DNA of 64,000 bases from Glebionis coronaria (Eukaryota; Streptophyta; Magnoliopsida; Asterales; Asteraceae): the NCBI GenBank assembly GCA_025667525.1, contig CM046882.1, positions 523,430,618 through 523,494,617 on the forward strand. The letters run 5' to 3'. The notes below the pieces were generated by a model that was not told the origin of the DNA, made no database searches, and was given only the letters and a program-made list of their open reading frames with translations. Every line of letters starts with the position of its first letter. The first letter of the stretch is position 1. The translations under genes and the position numbers were made by a program. This document shows, one piece after another, positions 45,851 through 57,855 of the stretch.

Positions 45851-46829
45851 TCATTTTGTCCTTGCGGACCAAGCAATAACCATAAAGCGTTAATCTTGCC
45901 ACATCAAATTTCTTGGAGAGGAAGTTAGGTTTCTATTGGTTATCGGGGTTGAGTGTGGGGTCACATGGGTAGTGGGTTTTGGGAATTTTTGTGTGGGATG
46001 AGTTTGGTTTGAGGTGAATCAAGCGTGGTACTGGGTAATTTCCATTTACCCTTTGTTTAAGTGAAAGGTAAAACTGGGTTCGTCATGTTGAATAGTAAAA
46101 GGTTTTGATCCAAAATCAGTGGGAAGTAACTTGTTTGGTGCACTAATATGTTTGAATGTTTAGTTGTGGAAACTTTGGTCCTCAGTCTTTAGCCAAATAT
46201 GTATATCATGTTTTCTAGCCTTATAAACTCGTTTCCCTTTGTTATTGAAGTTTCAGAATTCCTATTTTGGCTACAAAATGTTTTCACAAGGAAATTTAGG
46301 GCTTTTATAACTTTGGTATATTTACAACTTTAGTCCTTTTGATATTTAATTCATTTGTAAAGGACTAGAAGTGTAATGTTCTTGAACTTCAAGGGTCTTC
46401 ATTGGACTTTTAATTCATGAGGGACCATTATTGACAATTTAGATTTGTTGTGGGACTAAATTTGCCAATTCTTTAATGATGAAGGACCTTTATGTCATTT
46501 TGACAAACTTAAGGGACCAAACTTGTAATTATGAATATACAAGGGTTTTAAGTGTCATTTATTCATAAATGAGGGATCAATCTTGTACATCTTCAAGTCT
46601 TCAAGGGTTTTTCTTTGATAAATCACAAACTAGGGCCCGGTTCATTGTGCGGCTTCGTTTCTCGTGTTCGTTTTTCCTTGTTTCTTGTGATCTTTTGTCT
46701 TTTTCACGATATCTATACCTAAAATACATAAGTAAACAAACACAAGCATATATATGGTATTTTTATGACATTTTATGCATTTAAAGCCCGAAAAGAACGA
46801 TGAGATCATGTATAAATACCATCTCATCA
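45851..46829 (-). repeat. 5' LTR of element D, segment 3 (outer end)
   Basis: Continues D's LTR after G and ends CATCTCATCA at 46829. It matches 7575-8550 of the other copy. The next bases, GTATG, would be D's target duplication. Confidence 0.8.
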
Positions 46830-48039
46830 GTATGGGTTACTTACACTTGTTGAAGACTCGACTCCCTTTGATCTCCAACATCATGGGATGATGATATCAA
46901 AAATAGTGGATGTGATACTAGTCCTTGAAGATTATGTATGAACTTCCGCCAAGTTTGGTTATTGCATTAGTCCATAGAAGACTAGGGATGCACTTTGTGT
47001 CTAAGGTACGCTTTCGTCCTTCCACATGCCCTTTGATCATGCTTTTGATCATTACTTGAACATGTGATTGATCTTGGCATCCTTTCCTTGACACTTGTTT
47101 GTGGTATGTGATTTTATTCTTTCACCCTCTCAAACCTTCATGGTCTTGTATACTTAACTCTCATATATGTTATAGAGTGAGTTAGTAGTAGCTTAAAGTA
47201 TCAAGCATGATTTATATGGTTTACAACTCAATAAGGTTAGTAGGCCCTGTATCATGTGTAGTGTGTGCAATGGAGCTCATCTCCAAGTTGATTGATTGAT
47301 TATTTAAAATACCAAATTAGATCATATGATGTAGTTAGGATACTACACATTTGGAATTGAAATATTCCAAGGATATTGTCATTGTGATCCTTAACAATGA
47401 TATTAATCCGATCATGAGGGAGAGAAAGTGAATATATATCCTTTCTCTTGTTTTGTAAAAGTTTGATACATTTAGTTTTAAGTTTTCTTGATCTGTATAA
47501 CAAAAAGAGCTTGGTATTGTTCATTACCAAAATCATTTTGTCTTACGCCAGAAAGGCACGTCATGAACCACTATATATGACACAAGCTCTTTGTTTCAAC
47601 AACTTGAAGATTTTCATTTGTCTATTGAGAATTGATACATGGCTTTGATTCGCTCCTCTTTATTTCTCTCTTTTCTCTTTACGTTTACGTATAGTCGTTT
47701 GTTCGTTTCTTCCTTTCGGTCTTATTCGATCTTTTTCGGTCTCGATTACACTCGAAATCCTTCATTAAGGTATTATAACCTAGTATTGAAGTGGTCAAAT
47801 GATTTCCAAAAGGCTTAAAATATGTTTTAAGTATTTTGGAAAAACTTGGTTTGAAAAATTTCTTTCATTTTCATGGACTTTAAACTTGTTATGCCCGCGG
47901 TTCACTATTTAGCATGGTGGTATGTGCGGTTCAATATCAATATTGAGCTGCAGGCCACTAAGCTTAAAATATTCCAGGTTTTATTATTTTACACTTTTTC
48001 AAAAACCCTCTTTCTTATTCCCTGCTGGTGCGACGAGAA
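46830..48039. other. Unassigned sequence between D and H
   Basis: 1.2 kb. Only short frames of up to 78 codons, and no recognised domain. A T/C-rich patch lies at 47640-47760. It may be the 5' side of the decayed locus that continues at 51214 and 54539. Confidence 0.4.
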
Positions 48040-48606
48040 TGGTTTCCGGATCTTTTAAGCTACTAGGAATGATCATTGTTCATATGATTAGATAATCAAA
48101 GCGGAATTAGAACAACAATCATTAACCAGGTGTTTAGGCACGAATAACATGAATTAAAACACATGGATTGCCCATTATATTAATAACGAACAACCACTAG
48201 ATGTGTATACATTGAATCCCACGTCTAGTCGACACACACTTTAGGTTTACATTGTGAATGAATTGAATGAAAAACCTAATAACCCTTGGTTCCTTTTATA
48301 GTGTAAGGATTAGGGTTTTACAAGAGATAATGATGAATAAACAAGTAAATCTTCTATTTAAATAAACTTATGCAGAATATCTTTTGCATGTTTATCAAAA
48401 TAGAAGCTTCTATAAGCTTCTTTGTCTACGTTTTGTCAATGCTTGAATTGCATGTGACAATGCTTGGATTGCACACGACAATGCTTGAGCCATCAACGCC
48501 TAATTTACTCTTATCAACGCTTGATTAACTCTTGACAACGCTTGGACAATTTCTTCATGTTTTCTTCGTTTTTGAGTTTCTGCCACATCAACTTTTTGAC
48601 CCAACA
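48040..48606 (-). repeat. 3' LTR of element H (terminal 11 bp missing)
   Basis: Starts at TGGTTTCCGG instead of the full TGTGGAAACCTTGG and ends ACCCAACA. Confidence 0.85.
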
Positions 48607-50621
48607 ATCTTCCCCTAGTTGATAGTGGCAAAACTCTATGTGTATCTCTTGTAAGTTGTACATGATCTTCAAATTTCTTCCCCTCAAGTGTAGCATGTAT
48701 TTCTTCCCCTTTTTGTCACATCAACAAGGAAGTAAACAATGTTGCAATGTTGAAGATTCTCCATATGTAGGCTCTGTGTAATGATCTTGAAGAACAATAA
48801 ATATAATATTTTTGATGTAGAAGTAGAATAACCCAAACCTATGTTCCATGTCTTGTACTATCCATGTGACTAAGAACTTATAGAGGAGATATAAGTAGAC
48901 CTCGATCCCTTGTCAATATTCTCATCCTTTGTGAGACACTGAGCACGATAATGTAACTCCTTCAAGTGTTATGACAAGTCTTCGTCACCAATCATGTAAA
49001 GCACGAACAAGTTACCTTTAAAGTCTATGACTGGGAGTGCATGACTTTAAGATATGATAGAACACAAACTCGTGAAAATCTTCTTCAATCATCAAACTTA
49101 CCATAAGAATTCTTCCCCTTAAGCTAACACCTCTTCATGACAAGTCAATATCTTCATATGTAAAAAGCTGTCAACGAATAACTCTTTCACAAGGCTATCC
49201 CGATTACATAATCCAATAAAATTCTTCATGAATGGTTGCTAACTCGCCTTAAAATCATTAATTCCTTTTAAAAATATCCGAGCCATAAATATCAACATGA
49301 TATTTTATATTAAAACGGAGATTCCATGTACCTTCGTGTGTATAATCCTCCTTTTTGTGTGCTTAAAACGTCCAATTTTCTCAAACAGCAGCGATTCCTG
49401 TGTTGTCCAATATCCTTTTTCATCTAAGATCTAAGTCAGATGTATTGTCCGATATCGGACAATACGTGTCAGCGTTCAAAATCTCATATATCGGACAACA
49501 CTGTCAACTCTATCAACGTTGACTTATTATGTCAGCGTCAATTCAAGGCTTGTCAGCGCCTCAATTACAAACGTCAGCGCCGACTAAAACTGTCATCTTG
49601 TCAGCGGTGTGCATACTTCAAATAATTACCAACAGTATGCATCTTTTGCTCCTTGGATCAATAACACCCTCGCTAGTCTAATATGCAAACAGAAACTCTC
49701 AATATTAATCATATACAATATACGATCCCTTCTGCTTTTTACTTTCTTCATGTAAGCACATATTTAGCAAGTATATTATATGTACCAGCAAGCTAGATCC
49801 CATATCTCCGTGTGAACACAAGAATTGAAATTCTTCATGTGAACACACACATTGTAACCGTGTGAATGCTAATTTCTCCACCAATAGGATTCTTGTAACC
49901 ATGTGAACACAAAGTGTACCTTAAATCCCATTCGCATGTATCCACCAATTGTAAGTCTTCATTCGTGTGAACGCTCAATTGAACACCAATAAGAAACGAA
50001 CGGCTTATATCCAGTTTTAGCCTCACGTGAGTAATCATGGACAAGCACAGACCTGATCTAAGCCCATATCGTTTCTTCCTCCATGTTCAAGCTGCTTGAT
50101 ACAGTATAAACGAATCCCCCTATATATATACCAAGCTGCTGCGTTTTCTCTTGATCAGTTCATATGAACTTTTAAGCTATAAGCACGATCTAGGGTTTGT
50201 TGAAACTAGAGCATCGAAACCCTAATTTACGATTTGAGAATCGAACACCATAAAAACATAATGATCTGGAACACCTTTTCTGTTTACAAATCGATCTAGG
50301 GTTTAGGGGAAGAAACCCTAAATCTTTTTCTTTTAATAAGAACAAAAACAGAATATTTGTACCTTCCTCTGCAGCCCACTTCTACTATGTATCTCCCCTT
50401 CATAATACCTCAGATCTAAGATCCCTCCGGTGAGATTCAAGACATATATGCGAAGAACCTACAGTTCGAATTTCACATCGATCCAACGGTTAACGAAGGA
50501 GTTATGGCTGTTTAAATATGGCTGCTCAGTGAGATCCGAACATAAAATCATGGACGGATTTTATGCTTTTTCTTCGTTCTTTGACTCAACACCTTGTAGA
50601 TCCTAGCATCGAGAGCCACCC
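48607..50621 (-). other. Internal region of element H
   Basis: Next to the 3' LTR the minus strand reads AACTAGGGGAAGAT (48607-48620), the purine tract. At 49442-49465 there is a perfect 24-base palindrome (half-site GTATTGTCCGAT). At 49465-49605 TGTCAGCG-type phrases recur about six times, and at 49800-49990 GTGTGAACAC-type phrases recur about six times. No coding frame longer than 69 codons. Confidence 0.65.
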
Positions 50622-50633
50622 GCTCTGATACCA
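50622..50633 (-). other. Primer-binding site of element H (tRNA-iMet)
   Basis: The minus strand reads TGGTATCAGAGC, two bases inside the LTR boundary at 50636. Confidence 0.88.
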
Positions 50634-50635
50634 AT

Positions 50636-51213
50636 TGTGGAAACCTTGGTTTCCGGATCTTTTAAGCTACTAGGAATGATCATTGTTCATATGATTAGAT
50701 AATCAAAGCGGAATTAGAACAACAATCATTAACAAGGTGTTTAGGCACGAATAACATGAATTAAAACACTTGGATTGCCCATTATATTAATAATGAACAA
50801 CCACTAGACGTGTATACATTGAATCCCACGTCTAGTCGACACACACTTTAGGTTTACATTGTGAATGAATTGAATGAAAAACCTAATAACCCTTGGTTCC
50901 TTTTATAGTGTAAGGATTAGGGTTTTACAAGAGATAATGATGAATAAACAAGTAAATCTTCTATTTAAATAAACTTATGCAGAATATCTTTTGCATGTTT
51001 ATCTAAATAGAAGCTTCCATAAGCTTCTTTGTCTACGTTTTGTCAATGCTTGAATTGCATGTGATAATGCTTGGATTGCACACGACAATGCTTGAGCCAT
51101 CAACGCCTAATTTACTCTTATCAACGCTTGATTAACTCTTGACAACGCTTGGACAATTTCTTCATGTTTTCTTCGTTTTCGAGTTTCTGCCACATCAACT
51201 TTTTGACCCAACA
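50636..51213 (-). repeat. 5' LTR of element H (578 bp)
   Basis: TGTGGAAACC to ACCCAACA. The boundary at 50636 is chosen because it leaves the canonical two-base gap to the primer site. Confidence 0.85.
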
Positions 51214-52124
51214 GGATACCAAAACATCCATTAACACTTTTCAAAACCTCCAAAATCACTCAAATTAATTGGTTTCACAAGAGTCTCATCCATCCGTCAT
51301 CTATCATCAATTAATTGTAAGTATCTTCCTTCAAACTCAACTAATTTGTTCTATCATAATTGGGGATTTTTGAAATAAATTGAATTAGAACCAAATTAGG
51401 AATATGGGTATCCATAGTTTTTGTGCTATGATTCCTTTATGTTCATATTCTTTGTGATTCACCAAGCCCACTTATAGAAAAAATCCAAATTTTAATCAAA
51501 GTAATTTTGTAAAACCCGCTTAGAAATACTATTAAATAAAAACTTTTAATTTATTACACGACAATTATTACGTATAATAAATTAATGCACAAAAAGTATT
51601 ACTTATAATTAAATAAGTCACGACAAGTAAATAACGTAATTAAATACGAAAAGATATAACACGAAAGTATTAATGAAGAATCTACAAATAACCGAGATTT
51701 ATAATCAGGACACGAAATTAATAAGTAAACAGGCTCCATGTTGCTAACAAATCTTACAAGAATGATTAATAAAACCTTACAAGTTAAATAGGCCCAAGGC
51801 CTGATCCACCAAAAGTTATAAAAACAAACCTATGTATGTTACTTCTCCCCATTTATCAAAACACAGAAAAAAAAAAGAAAACCTTAAAAAGGGAGAAGGG
51901 TCGCCGGTAAGAAAAAAGGTAAAAGGAGAGAAAAGGTTTTGATCTTGGTTCGTGAAAAATAAGGTGGTGTTCGTGTTTCTCATTGCTTATTTTTATCATT
52001 CGGTAATTTATTCAAACCTTAATCTTTATTCTTTTCACGAATCATAAACCACGAACTAAATAATTTGAATAGCAGATCATATGTTATTATAAATAAAAAG
52101 AGACAGGAGCAGTATGATATCGGG

Positions 52125-52450
52125 TGGTGTTGGTGTGCACGGAAACCGAGAGCCCCAAGTGGGGGTGCTCTCGGTGTGGTTTTATGAAGGCAGCCGCAGT
52201 AGTGGCTGATGTAGCATAACAGCCGCAACCCCAATCCAGGGCCACGGGGGAAGGTTAGCCGAGCATTGGAAACCGAGACCTTGAGGTCTCGGTAGGAAAG
52301 CTACTGTTGGCGGTGGAAACCTAGGCTAGGCAACCGTATGGCTGCGGTGGCTGTTGGGTCTAGCAACCACGAGTCGAAGGACTCGGTGGCGTGGTGATGA
52401 TGTGTTCGTGCAACCGAGACCAAGGGGTCTTGGTGGTGCTTTTTTGGGGC
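52125..52450 (+). repeat. GC-rich block with CCGAG/CTCGG phrases in F
   Basis: AACCGAGA(G/C)C and (G/C)TCTCGGT alternate at least five times, for example around 52141-52176, 52270-52293 and 52411-52434, forming short potential hairpins such as GAGACC..TGAGGTCTC. It contrasts strongly with the AT-rich remainder of the LTR. Confidence 0.6.
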
Positions 52451-53084
52451 TCGGGTAACTGAAAGACAAGAAAGGGAGTGTTTGGATAAATTATTTGGCT
52501 ATTGATTTCTGTCTTATTAAATTAATGGGATTAATTAAACATGAGCCTATTTAAATCACGGCTTATCTTCATGAACTTATTAAACCGGATTAATTGCGCA
52601 TTATTTAGATTAATCTAATTTAACATGGGCTTATTTTATTTAACTTAATTAGAAATTGTTATTAAGGTTCAAGGCTTAATTATAATTAAATAAATCCATG
52701 AAATATTATTAATTATAATTAATTAAATCCATGAAATATTATTATCTATAATTAGTTATAATCCATGATAAATTATTGATAATTAATATAATCCATGACA
52801 TATTATTATTTATAATTAATTATAATTCATGACATATTATTAATTAATAATCAATAGTAAATCATGACATTTTATTAATAAGTAATTATTTATAAGCTAT
52901 GACATTGATAATTATGTACTAAAATAGAATCTATTAATATTTGATTTATTTACATCACGACTTATTAATATAATAATTAACCATGACTTATAAGAATTTG
53001 CTTATTTAATATGCTTATTAAACCATGACTTATATAATCAGCTTATTCAGTAAACAAGGTAAACTTAAACGAGCTTATTACTAT

Positions 53085-53290
53085 TTATGGAAACTTACTA
53101 TTTTTAGAAACTTACTAAATATAGAAACTTACTAAATTTGGAAACTTACTATTTTTAAAAACTTACTATTTATGGAAACTTACTATTTATAGAAACCTGC
53201 TACTTTTGGAAAGTTACTATATATGGAAACGTGCTATTTTTAGAAAGTTACTATATATGGAAACTTGCTATTTAGGGAAAGTTACTAATT
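53085..53290 (+). repeat. Short tandem repeats in F
   Basis: GGAAACTTACTATTT(T/A)-like units of about 18-26 bases, roughly ten copies, homologous to the array at 4311-4455 in E. Confidence 0.65.
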
Positions 53291-54822
53291 ATGAAATACC
53301 AAGTATAATAACACAAGGATAATGAAATACATTAATCAAGAACACATGAACGTATAATATTAAGGAAATACATGATAAAGCATGAATAAGTAACTCAAGT
53401 CATGAACAAGTAACTAAAAAACTAAGAACAAGTAACTTATTAATGCACACGCAACTCATACACGTCCTTTATTATGTAGCTTACGTGAAGTCGGAGTAAT
53501 ACTTTCCGCTATTTATCTTTTCATCGATTACTGGACATAAGGTACGAATATTTCGTCTTTCAGTAAGGACATCTTTTCTATGCATGATTAGGATTCCCCG
53601 TTTTCTATGCCATCTGTTTTACCCAGTTTTCAGATTATAAAACTTTTCATTGTTTGCCATGCTATCATTTTAATTACCCGAGCTATATACATGCATGACC
53701 ATGACTTACATGACCACCTAGTAATGGAGGTACCATAACCATGACATATGAGGCACCTGTGTCATGACTCTCCCAAGACGAGACTGATTTCTCGCAGCGT
53801 CCCTTCATGTTACATGGGTCGTTATTATTATTTTGGGGCGAATGGGTGCATGTTTACAGGGTTTCAGGTTTACATGTACAAGGTGATTGGTTTAGTGTGT
53901 GCTCTACACTTTATCACATTGGAGCTGATCCCTCCACCCATATTACTATTATTAGAGGTCACCCCTCTAATAGCATGATGAGGTCACCCCTCTATGTATT
54001 CATGCACACGTTGATAATATGTTATGACTTATATGAGCTCGTGGGCATTGGATTATATTGCATGTAAAACTTGTGACATTTCAGTTGTCTTTAATATTCA
54101 TAAATTATCGTCCTGGTTTTTCCTCAGGACATAAATATTCATTTCAGCTGCTTTTTCATTTTTTATTATTCATTTTCAGTTATTCTTGTCATGCCATTAT
54201 ATCCGTTCACTAAGCGTATTGCTCAGACGTATCTTCTTTTTCATGTCCCATACGACAGGTACCAATGGATGATATTGGGCATCGTGAGTATGTGCTTAGG
54301 ATGAGAGCTCCCTTAGTTTTATTCCCTTATGCATTTTAATCCTTAAGCTTTGGTTGGACATATGTTTTGTCCTTAGTCTTCCTTTATTTGCATTTATGTT
54401 GAGCTTATTTTGGGAGCCGATGTTTGATTCCGGCTTTTCTGTTGGTCTTGTATGTCTTAATGAATAATGCCTTGTTATGCTTTGATGACACGACATGATT
54501 ATGACATAACGACCACCTTGTCAAAGTGGGTCGTTACAAATTTGGTTTAATGTTGGAATTGATATGAACCCTTGAACATATTGTTAATGCTTACCTAAAA
54601 ACGAATTTTAAAAACTAATGTTCAAATTCATAGTTGATGTGCATAATTCATATGCTTTTGTCAACAATGAAAGTGTTACAGTATGAACATGAGAATGTTA
54701 AGGAATCATCCTTTGGTTAGTCAAGAAATTGATTAAACATATTCTTGTTGTTTTAATTTTTACTAATTCATATGTAACATAGAGTGATTATGGATTTATT
54801 TTGGTTTAATATAGGTACCAAA

Positions 54823-55835
54823 ATGCATTTGGAGACTCTTAATGACCATGAGAAAACTAAAGAGTATATGCCTTTTCTGTTACATTCAAGTCATTCTCGT
54901 TCTCTCAAAAATACCCTTCGGTCTTTAGCAAATCGATGTTTTCATGAAGGTCGGTTTGTCTCATCCGATCTCTATGGGCATGAACTCACTCGATTCATGT
55001 TCATTTCCATTGGATTTGATTGTTTGCTTGAAATTGATGAGCCAATATTTCTTTCGATTCTTATCGAGTTCTTTAGTTCCTTCTCTTTAATATGTATCAA
55101 TAATGGTTTCTCTATAAGATTTTCCATTAAAGGGAAAACAATTGTATACTCGCTTAAAGAATTCGATCAAATTCACAAGGTGCCACACAATGGTCAATGT
55201 AGGTTCACCGATGCTTGGAGTCTTGAATCTTTGGAATCGGCCCCTATTGATATGTGACCGAACTTCCCTCTCATTTGTTCATTGCTAGAGCTATTTCTAA
55301 ACCTCGTGAACATTCACTTCTTGGTGATTCTCAAGGAAAAAATTGTGCTCTTACTCCTTGAGAATTTCTAACTAGCAAACTAAATGATTTTATGGTTCCA
55401 TTGGACAAAATCATTAGGAAAATGCAATGTGTCTTTGTGTTGATCACAATCACGTACCCCACATGTCTTGAACATATGTTGTATTGTGTTGCTACCTCCA
55501 CCCCTTATAATCTTGCGTATTTCATTGCTAGTAGAATTAAGTTTGTTCATTTTAGGTCTAATTCTAGTCTTCCCTTTGCAATGCTTCTTACTCTTCTTCT
55601 TAGAAGAGTTGATCATGACTTCCCTCATCTAGAAATGTCATCCTACATCTCCGTTGATCGTGTAATTCTTCCTATCAAAGGAAACCTCTTACAAAAGCCT
55701 AGGAATGACATTTTCGATGAAAGAAAGGACCTTCAGGAAGTTATTCAGGATGTTGGGTTCGACTCATCCTTGATTCCTTGTGATGCCAAAATTGAGATCA
55801 TTACCGGCATGAATTCGACGATTATTCTCCCATAA
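54823..55835 (+). pseudogene. Plant transposon-type (env-like) gene, broken
   Basis: Begins MHLETLNDHEKTKEYM after the putative splice acceptor and gives about 335 codons in two phases. The first part contains RSLANRCFHEGRFVSSDLYG, IGFDCLLEIDEP and a FSLKEFDQIHKVP-like segment (actual residues VYSLKEFDQIHKVP). After a one-base phase change near 55257 the second part has ATSTPYNLAYFIASRI, LPFAMLLTLLLRRV and FPHLEMSSYISVDRVI. A TGA at about 55366 interrupts it. The overall pattern resembles the 'putative plant transposon protein' family found in env position of Athila-type gypsy elements; this is recognition by style, not a search. It may be what is left of an older gypsy element in which D, H and F landed. 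Confidence 0.5.
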
Positions 55836-56061
55836 TCTATGTGTTCTTATGTTAATGGTTATTCTCTTGAGTCTCTCTCTCTTGTTCTTCCTCGTCTCTT
55901 TCTTTCATTGTTCCTCAAGATTGACAATTTTTATTGTTTAGCAAAATCATTTTTATCGCATTATCACTTTGGATCATCCTCTTCTCTTCTTAAAGCTTCA
56001 TTATTCTTCTTCTTATTCCTCACCATTTCTAAGCATTTTTTTAATCCTTAAACACTCAACC
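55836..56061 (+). other. Pyrimidine-rich spacer
   Basis: CT- and T-rich stretch between two decayed frames. No motif seen. Confidence 0.4.
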
Positions 56062-56562
56062 ATGGTGTCCACTATATCCTCAAATTCCTCCAAAACTCTT
56101 CCACCAAAAAGAGCCTTAAGATTAAGATCAAGATACATAAACAATGTTCTTTTTCTTTTCTTACACTAAGGAATGAGACTACACCCATACCAATATACAT
56201 TTCATCATCACCTTCACCACCTCTTGAACCATGCAAGACTAGCTCAACTTATGGTATTAAGAATTCACATTGTTCTACCTCTTCTTCATTCCAATCAAGA
56301 ATTAATGAGTTGTCTTCACCCTTCTCTCCAAGTCTTCTCTTGGATAAGAACCCCATACCCTTCCAAAGCATTCCCTTTGAGGATGACTTTGTTGAGCCTT
56401 CACCCATTTTACCCTTAGACACCATGCCTCCTCTTACTCCTAACACTACAATTTTGGGTGTTCCTCTCCACCACCTTGTGAGTGATCCATATTTCTTTGG
56501 TTTTCTTGAGGCATATGGTACTAATTGTCCATGTTGTCGTTACAACAACTACATCATCTAAT
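56062..56562 (+). pseudogene. Unrecognised Ser/Pro-rich reading frame ending in a CPCC motif
   Basis: ATG 56062 opens a Ser-rich start (MVSTISSNSSKTLPPKR) that breaks after about 36 codons. The phase used from 56171 reads NETTPIPIYISSSPSPP, continues through DKNPIPFQSIPFEDDFVEPSP, and ends GTNCPCCRYNNYII before TAA at about 56562. Codon use looks coding, and the Pro/Ser-rich composition suits the tail of a transposon ORF. I do not recognise the family. It follows the env-like pseudogene on the same strand and may be its C-terminal part. Confidence 0.35.
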
Positions 56563-57855
56563 CTCTTAGGATGGAAATTTTTGGATTTCATGCAATGTTG
56601 CAAGAGTTATTGCTCACTTTGTTTACCAATCCTCCTCCTCCTATGTGATGAAATAATGATATTTTTAAAATATCTTTTCAAGAACTCAAGCCAAGAATAC
56701 TAATTAATCAAGATTAGAATAGCTAGATTTAATGTTTAGTTAGTTGTTTTCTCTATTCTTGTATCTTGTTTCCTACATGATTTTTTAATGTAGATGTTAA
56801 ATGGATTTAGTTTTATGTGTTATAACTTTCTTGTATACACATTAATCAACTTCAATTTAAAAATCTAAAATTGAACCTAAATCTATTGTCACCTCTAAAA
56901 CTTGATCAAAATGTTATTTAAATAGTTTGTCACCCTTTGGCAAGATACTCATGTGAGTATGTTGCTCATTATGCAACCTTAGCCTAACCTAGTGATAATA
57001 GAGGTAAAAATCCGAGATTTGCTAAAAATTTGAAAAAGTCTTGTCTTTTCTCAAACTTTCAGAAAATCGGGTTTTGGCGTCCATTATGGGCGGTTCAATA
57101 AACAGCCCCGGAGATCATTATCAATAATGAGTCGCAGCCCATTTATCAAACCGCAGGCAAGGAGCCCTGTCTTTGTTTGATTTTCGTCTTTCTTCTTTGA
57201 CCAGATTTTTTTTCAAGATTCTTTGTTTGCCTCTTTGAACTAAACATTCTTTGAAAACTTTTATTTTTCTTTCTATTCTTTGCCTTCTCTACATTCTTTA
57301 AATTCTCTTGTTTTGGGATTTTTCTACTCACCATGTCTTTTTCTTCTAAACTTAACCTTGACATCTCATTGTCACAACCTTCAAACAGTTAGGATTTTAG
57401 ATTTGATGAGACGAAACCGAAGGTACATGATATGCCGCTAACACAATCCAAGTACCGCTAGCACAATCCAAGTACCGCTAGGGTAAATCCAAGTACCGCT
57501 AGCCTATCTAAGTAAATTTAGGCTTATTAAGACGTATAGATTTGAATAAGATTCTAGAGATATTCTTAATATATTCTCAAGAATAAAAGATTTGATTGTC
57601 TTACTATACTTATCTCCTTGTAACCCTAATACTATAGTATATAAAGCATTCGTTTTAATTATCCAACAAAGCTTAGAACTCCCATGAGAGTCTAAGATTT
57701 ATAGAAACGCGTTTATGTAATAGTTAGGTTTTCTGTTTATGTGTTGAATAAAGAAAACCTTCTTAATAACATTGATGTTCTTATTATTATTTCGCTGTGC
57801 AGTTCAATGTTACTAATATCCTAGATAGGCTAAAACGATCCGTGAATCATAATTT
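56563..57855 (+). other. Non-coding, promoter-like stretch
   Basis: AT-rich. At 57443-57500 the phrase AATCCAAGTACCGCTAG occurs three times in tandem. A TATA-like TATATAAAGC is at about 57638. The sequence resembles an LTR U3/R layout, but I found neither ends nor a partner, so it is not called an LTR. Confidence 0.35.

Larger units (their letters stand above)
5668..46829 (-). mobile_element. Element D: Athila-like Ty3/gypsy retrotransposon, host of C, B and G
   Basis: Minus-strand order from the right: a 5' LTR (46829 to 26805, interrupted by G and B), primer site 26784-26801, gag-protease pseudogene 26056-23192, element C, a 3' non-coding region 11246-8551, a polypurine tract, and the 3' LTR from 8550 leftward, cut at 5668 by E. 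The LTR ends are TGATTG and CTCATCA. LTR copies 5668-8550 and 39523-41411 plus 45851-46829 align along their length with frequent small differences, so D is the oldest element in the stack. No RT or integrase sequence was found in it. The left end and target duplication are outside the window. Confidence 0.8.
48040..51213 (-). mobile_element. Element H: non-autonomous LTR element without genes
   Basis: LTR copies 48040-48606 and 50636-51213 share 567 aligned bases with about eight differences (about 1.4 %). Minus strand: primer site 50622-50633, 2.0 kb non-coding middle, purine tract, LTR. The left copy lacks the first 11 bases (TGTGGAAACCT) seen in the right copy, so the outer end is damaged and no matching target duplication is seen (GAGAA versus GGATA). 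Copia-like ends (TGT...AACA) and an iMet primer are compatible with a LARD- or TRIM-like derivative. Confidence 0.85.
51508..54538 (+). mobile_element. Element F: solo LTR (3031 bp)
   Basis: Starts TGTAAAACCCGC and ends GGGTCGTTACA. The target duplication AATTT is at 51503-51507 and 54539-54543. There is no internal domain or second LTR, so the element collapsed by recombination between its LTRs. The last 2 kb matches element E. Features inside: a GC-rich block 52125-52450 with ACCGAGACC/GGTCTCGGT inverted phrases, an AT-rich half, and short tandem units at 53085-53290. Confidence 0.88.
51317..54814 (+). other. Possible 5'-UTR intron interrupted by solo LTR F
   Basis: A donor-like ATT/GTAAGT at 51317 and an acceptor-like TTTAATATAG ending at 54814 lie upstream of the ATG at 54823. 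Without F and one target duplication the intron would be about 460 bases. The splice sites fit plant consensus but are short and common, so this is tentative. Confidence 0.3.

Noticed and set aside
57060..57100. 'GTTTTGGCGTCCATTATGGG' as a gypsy primer-binding site
   Set aside because: It matches the tRNA-Asp-type site only over TTGGCG and no LTR end precedes it.
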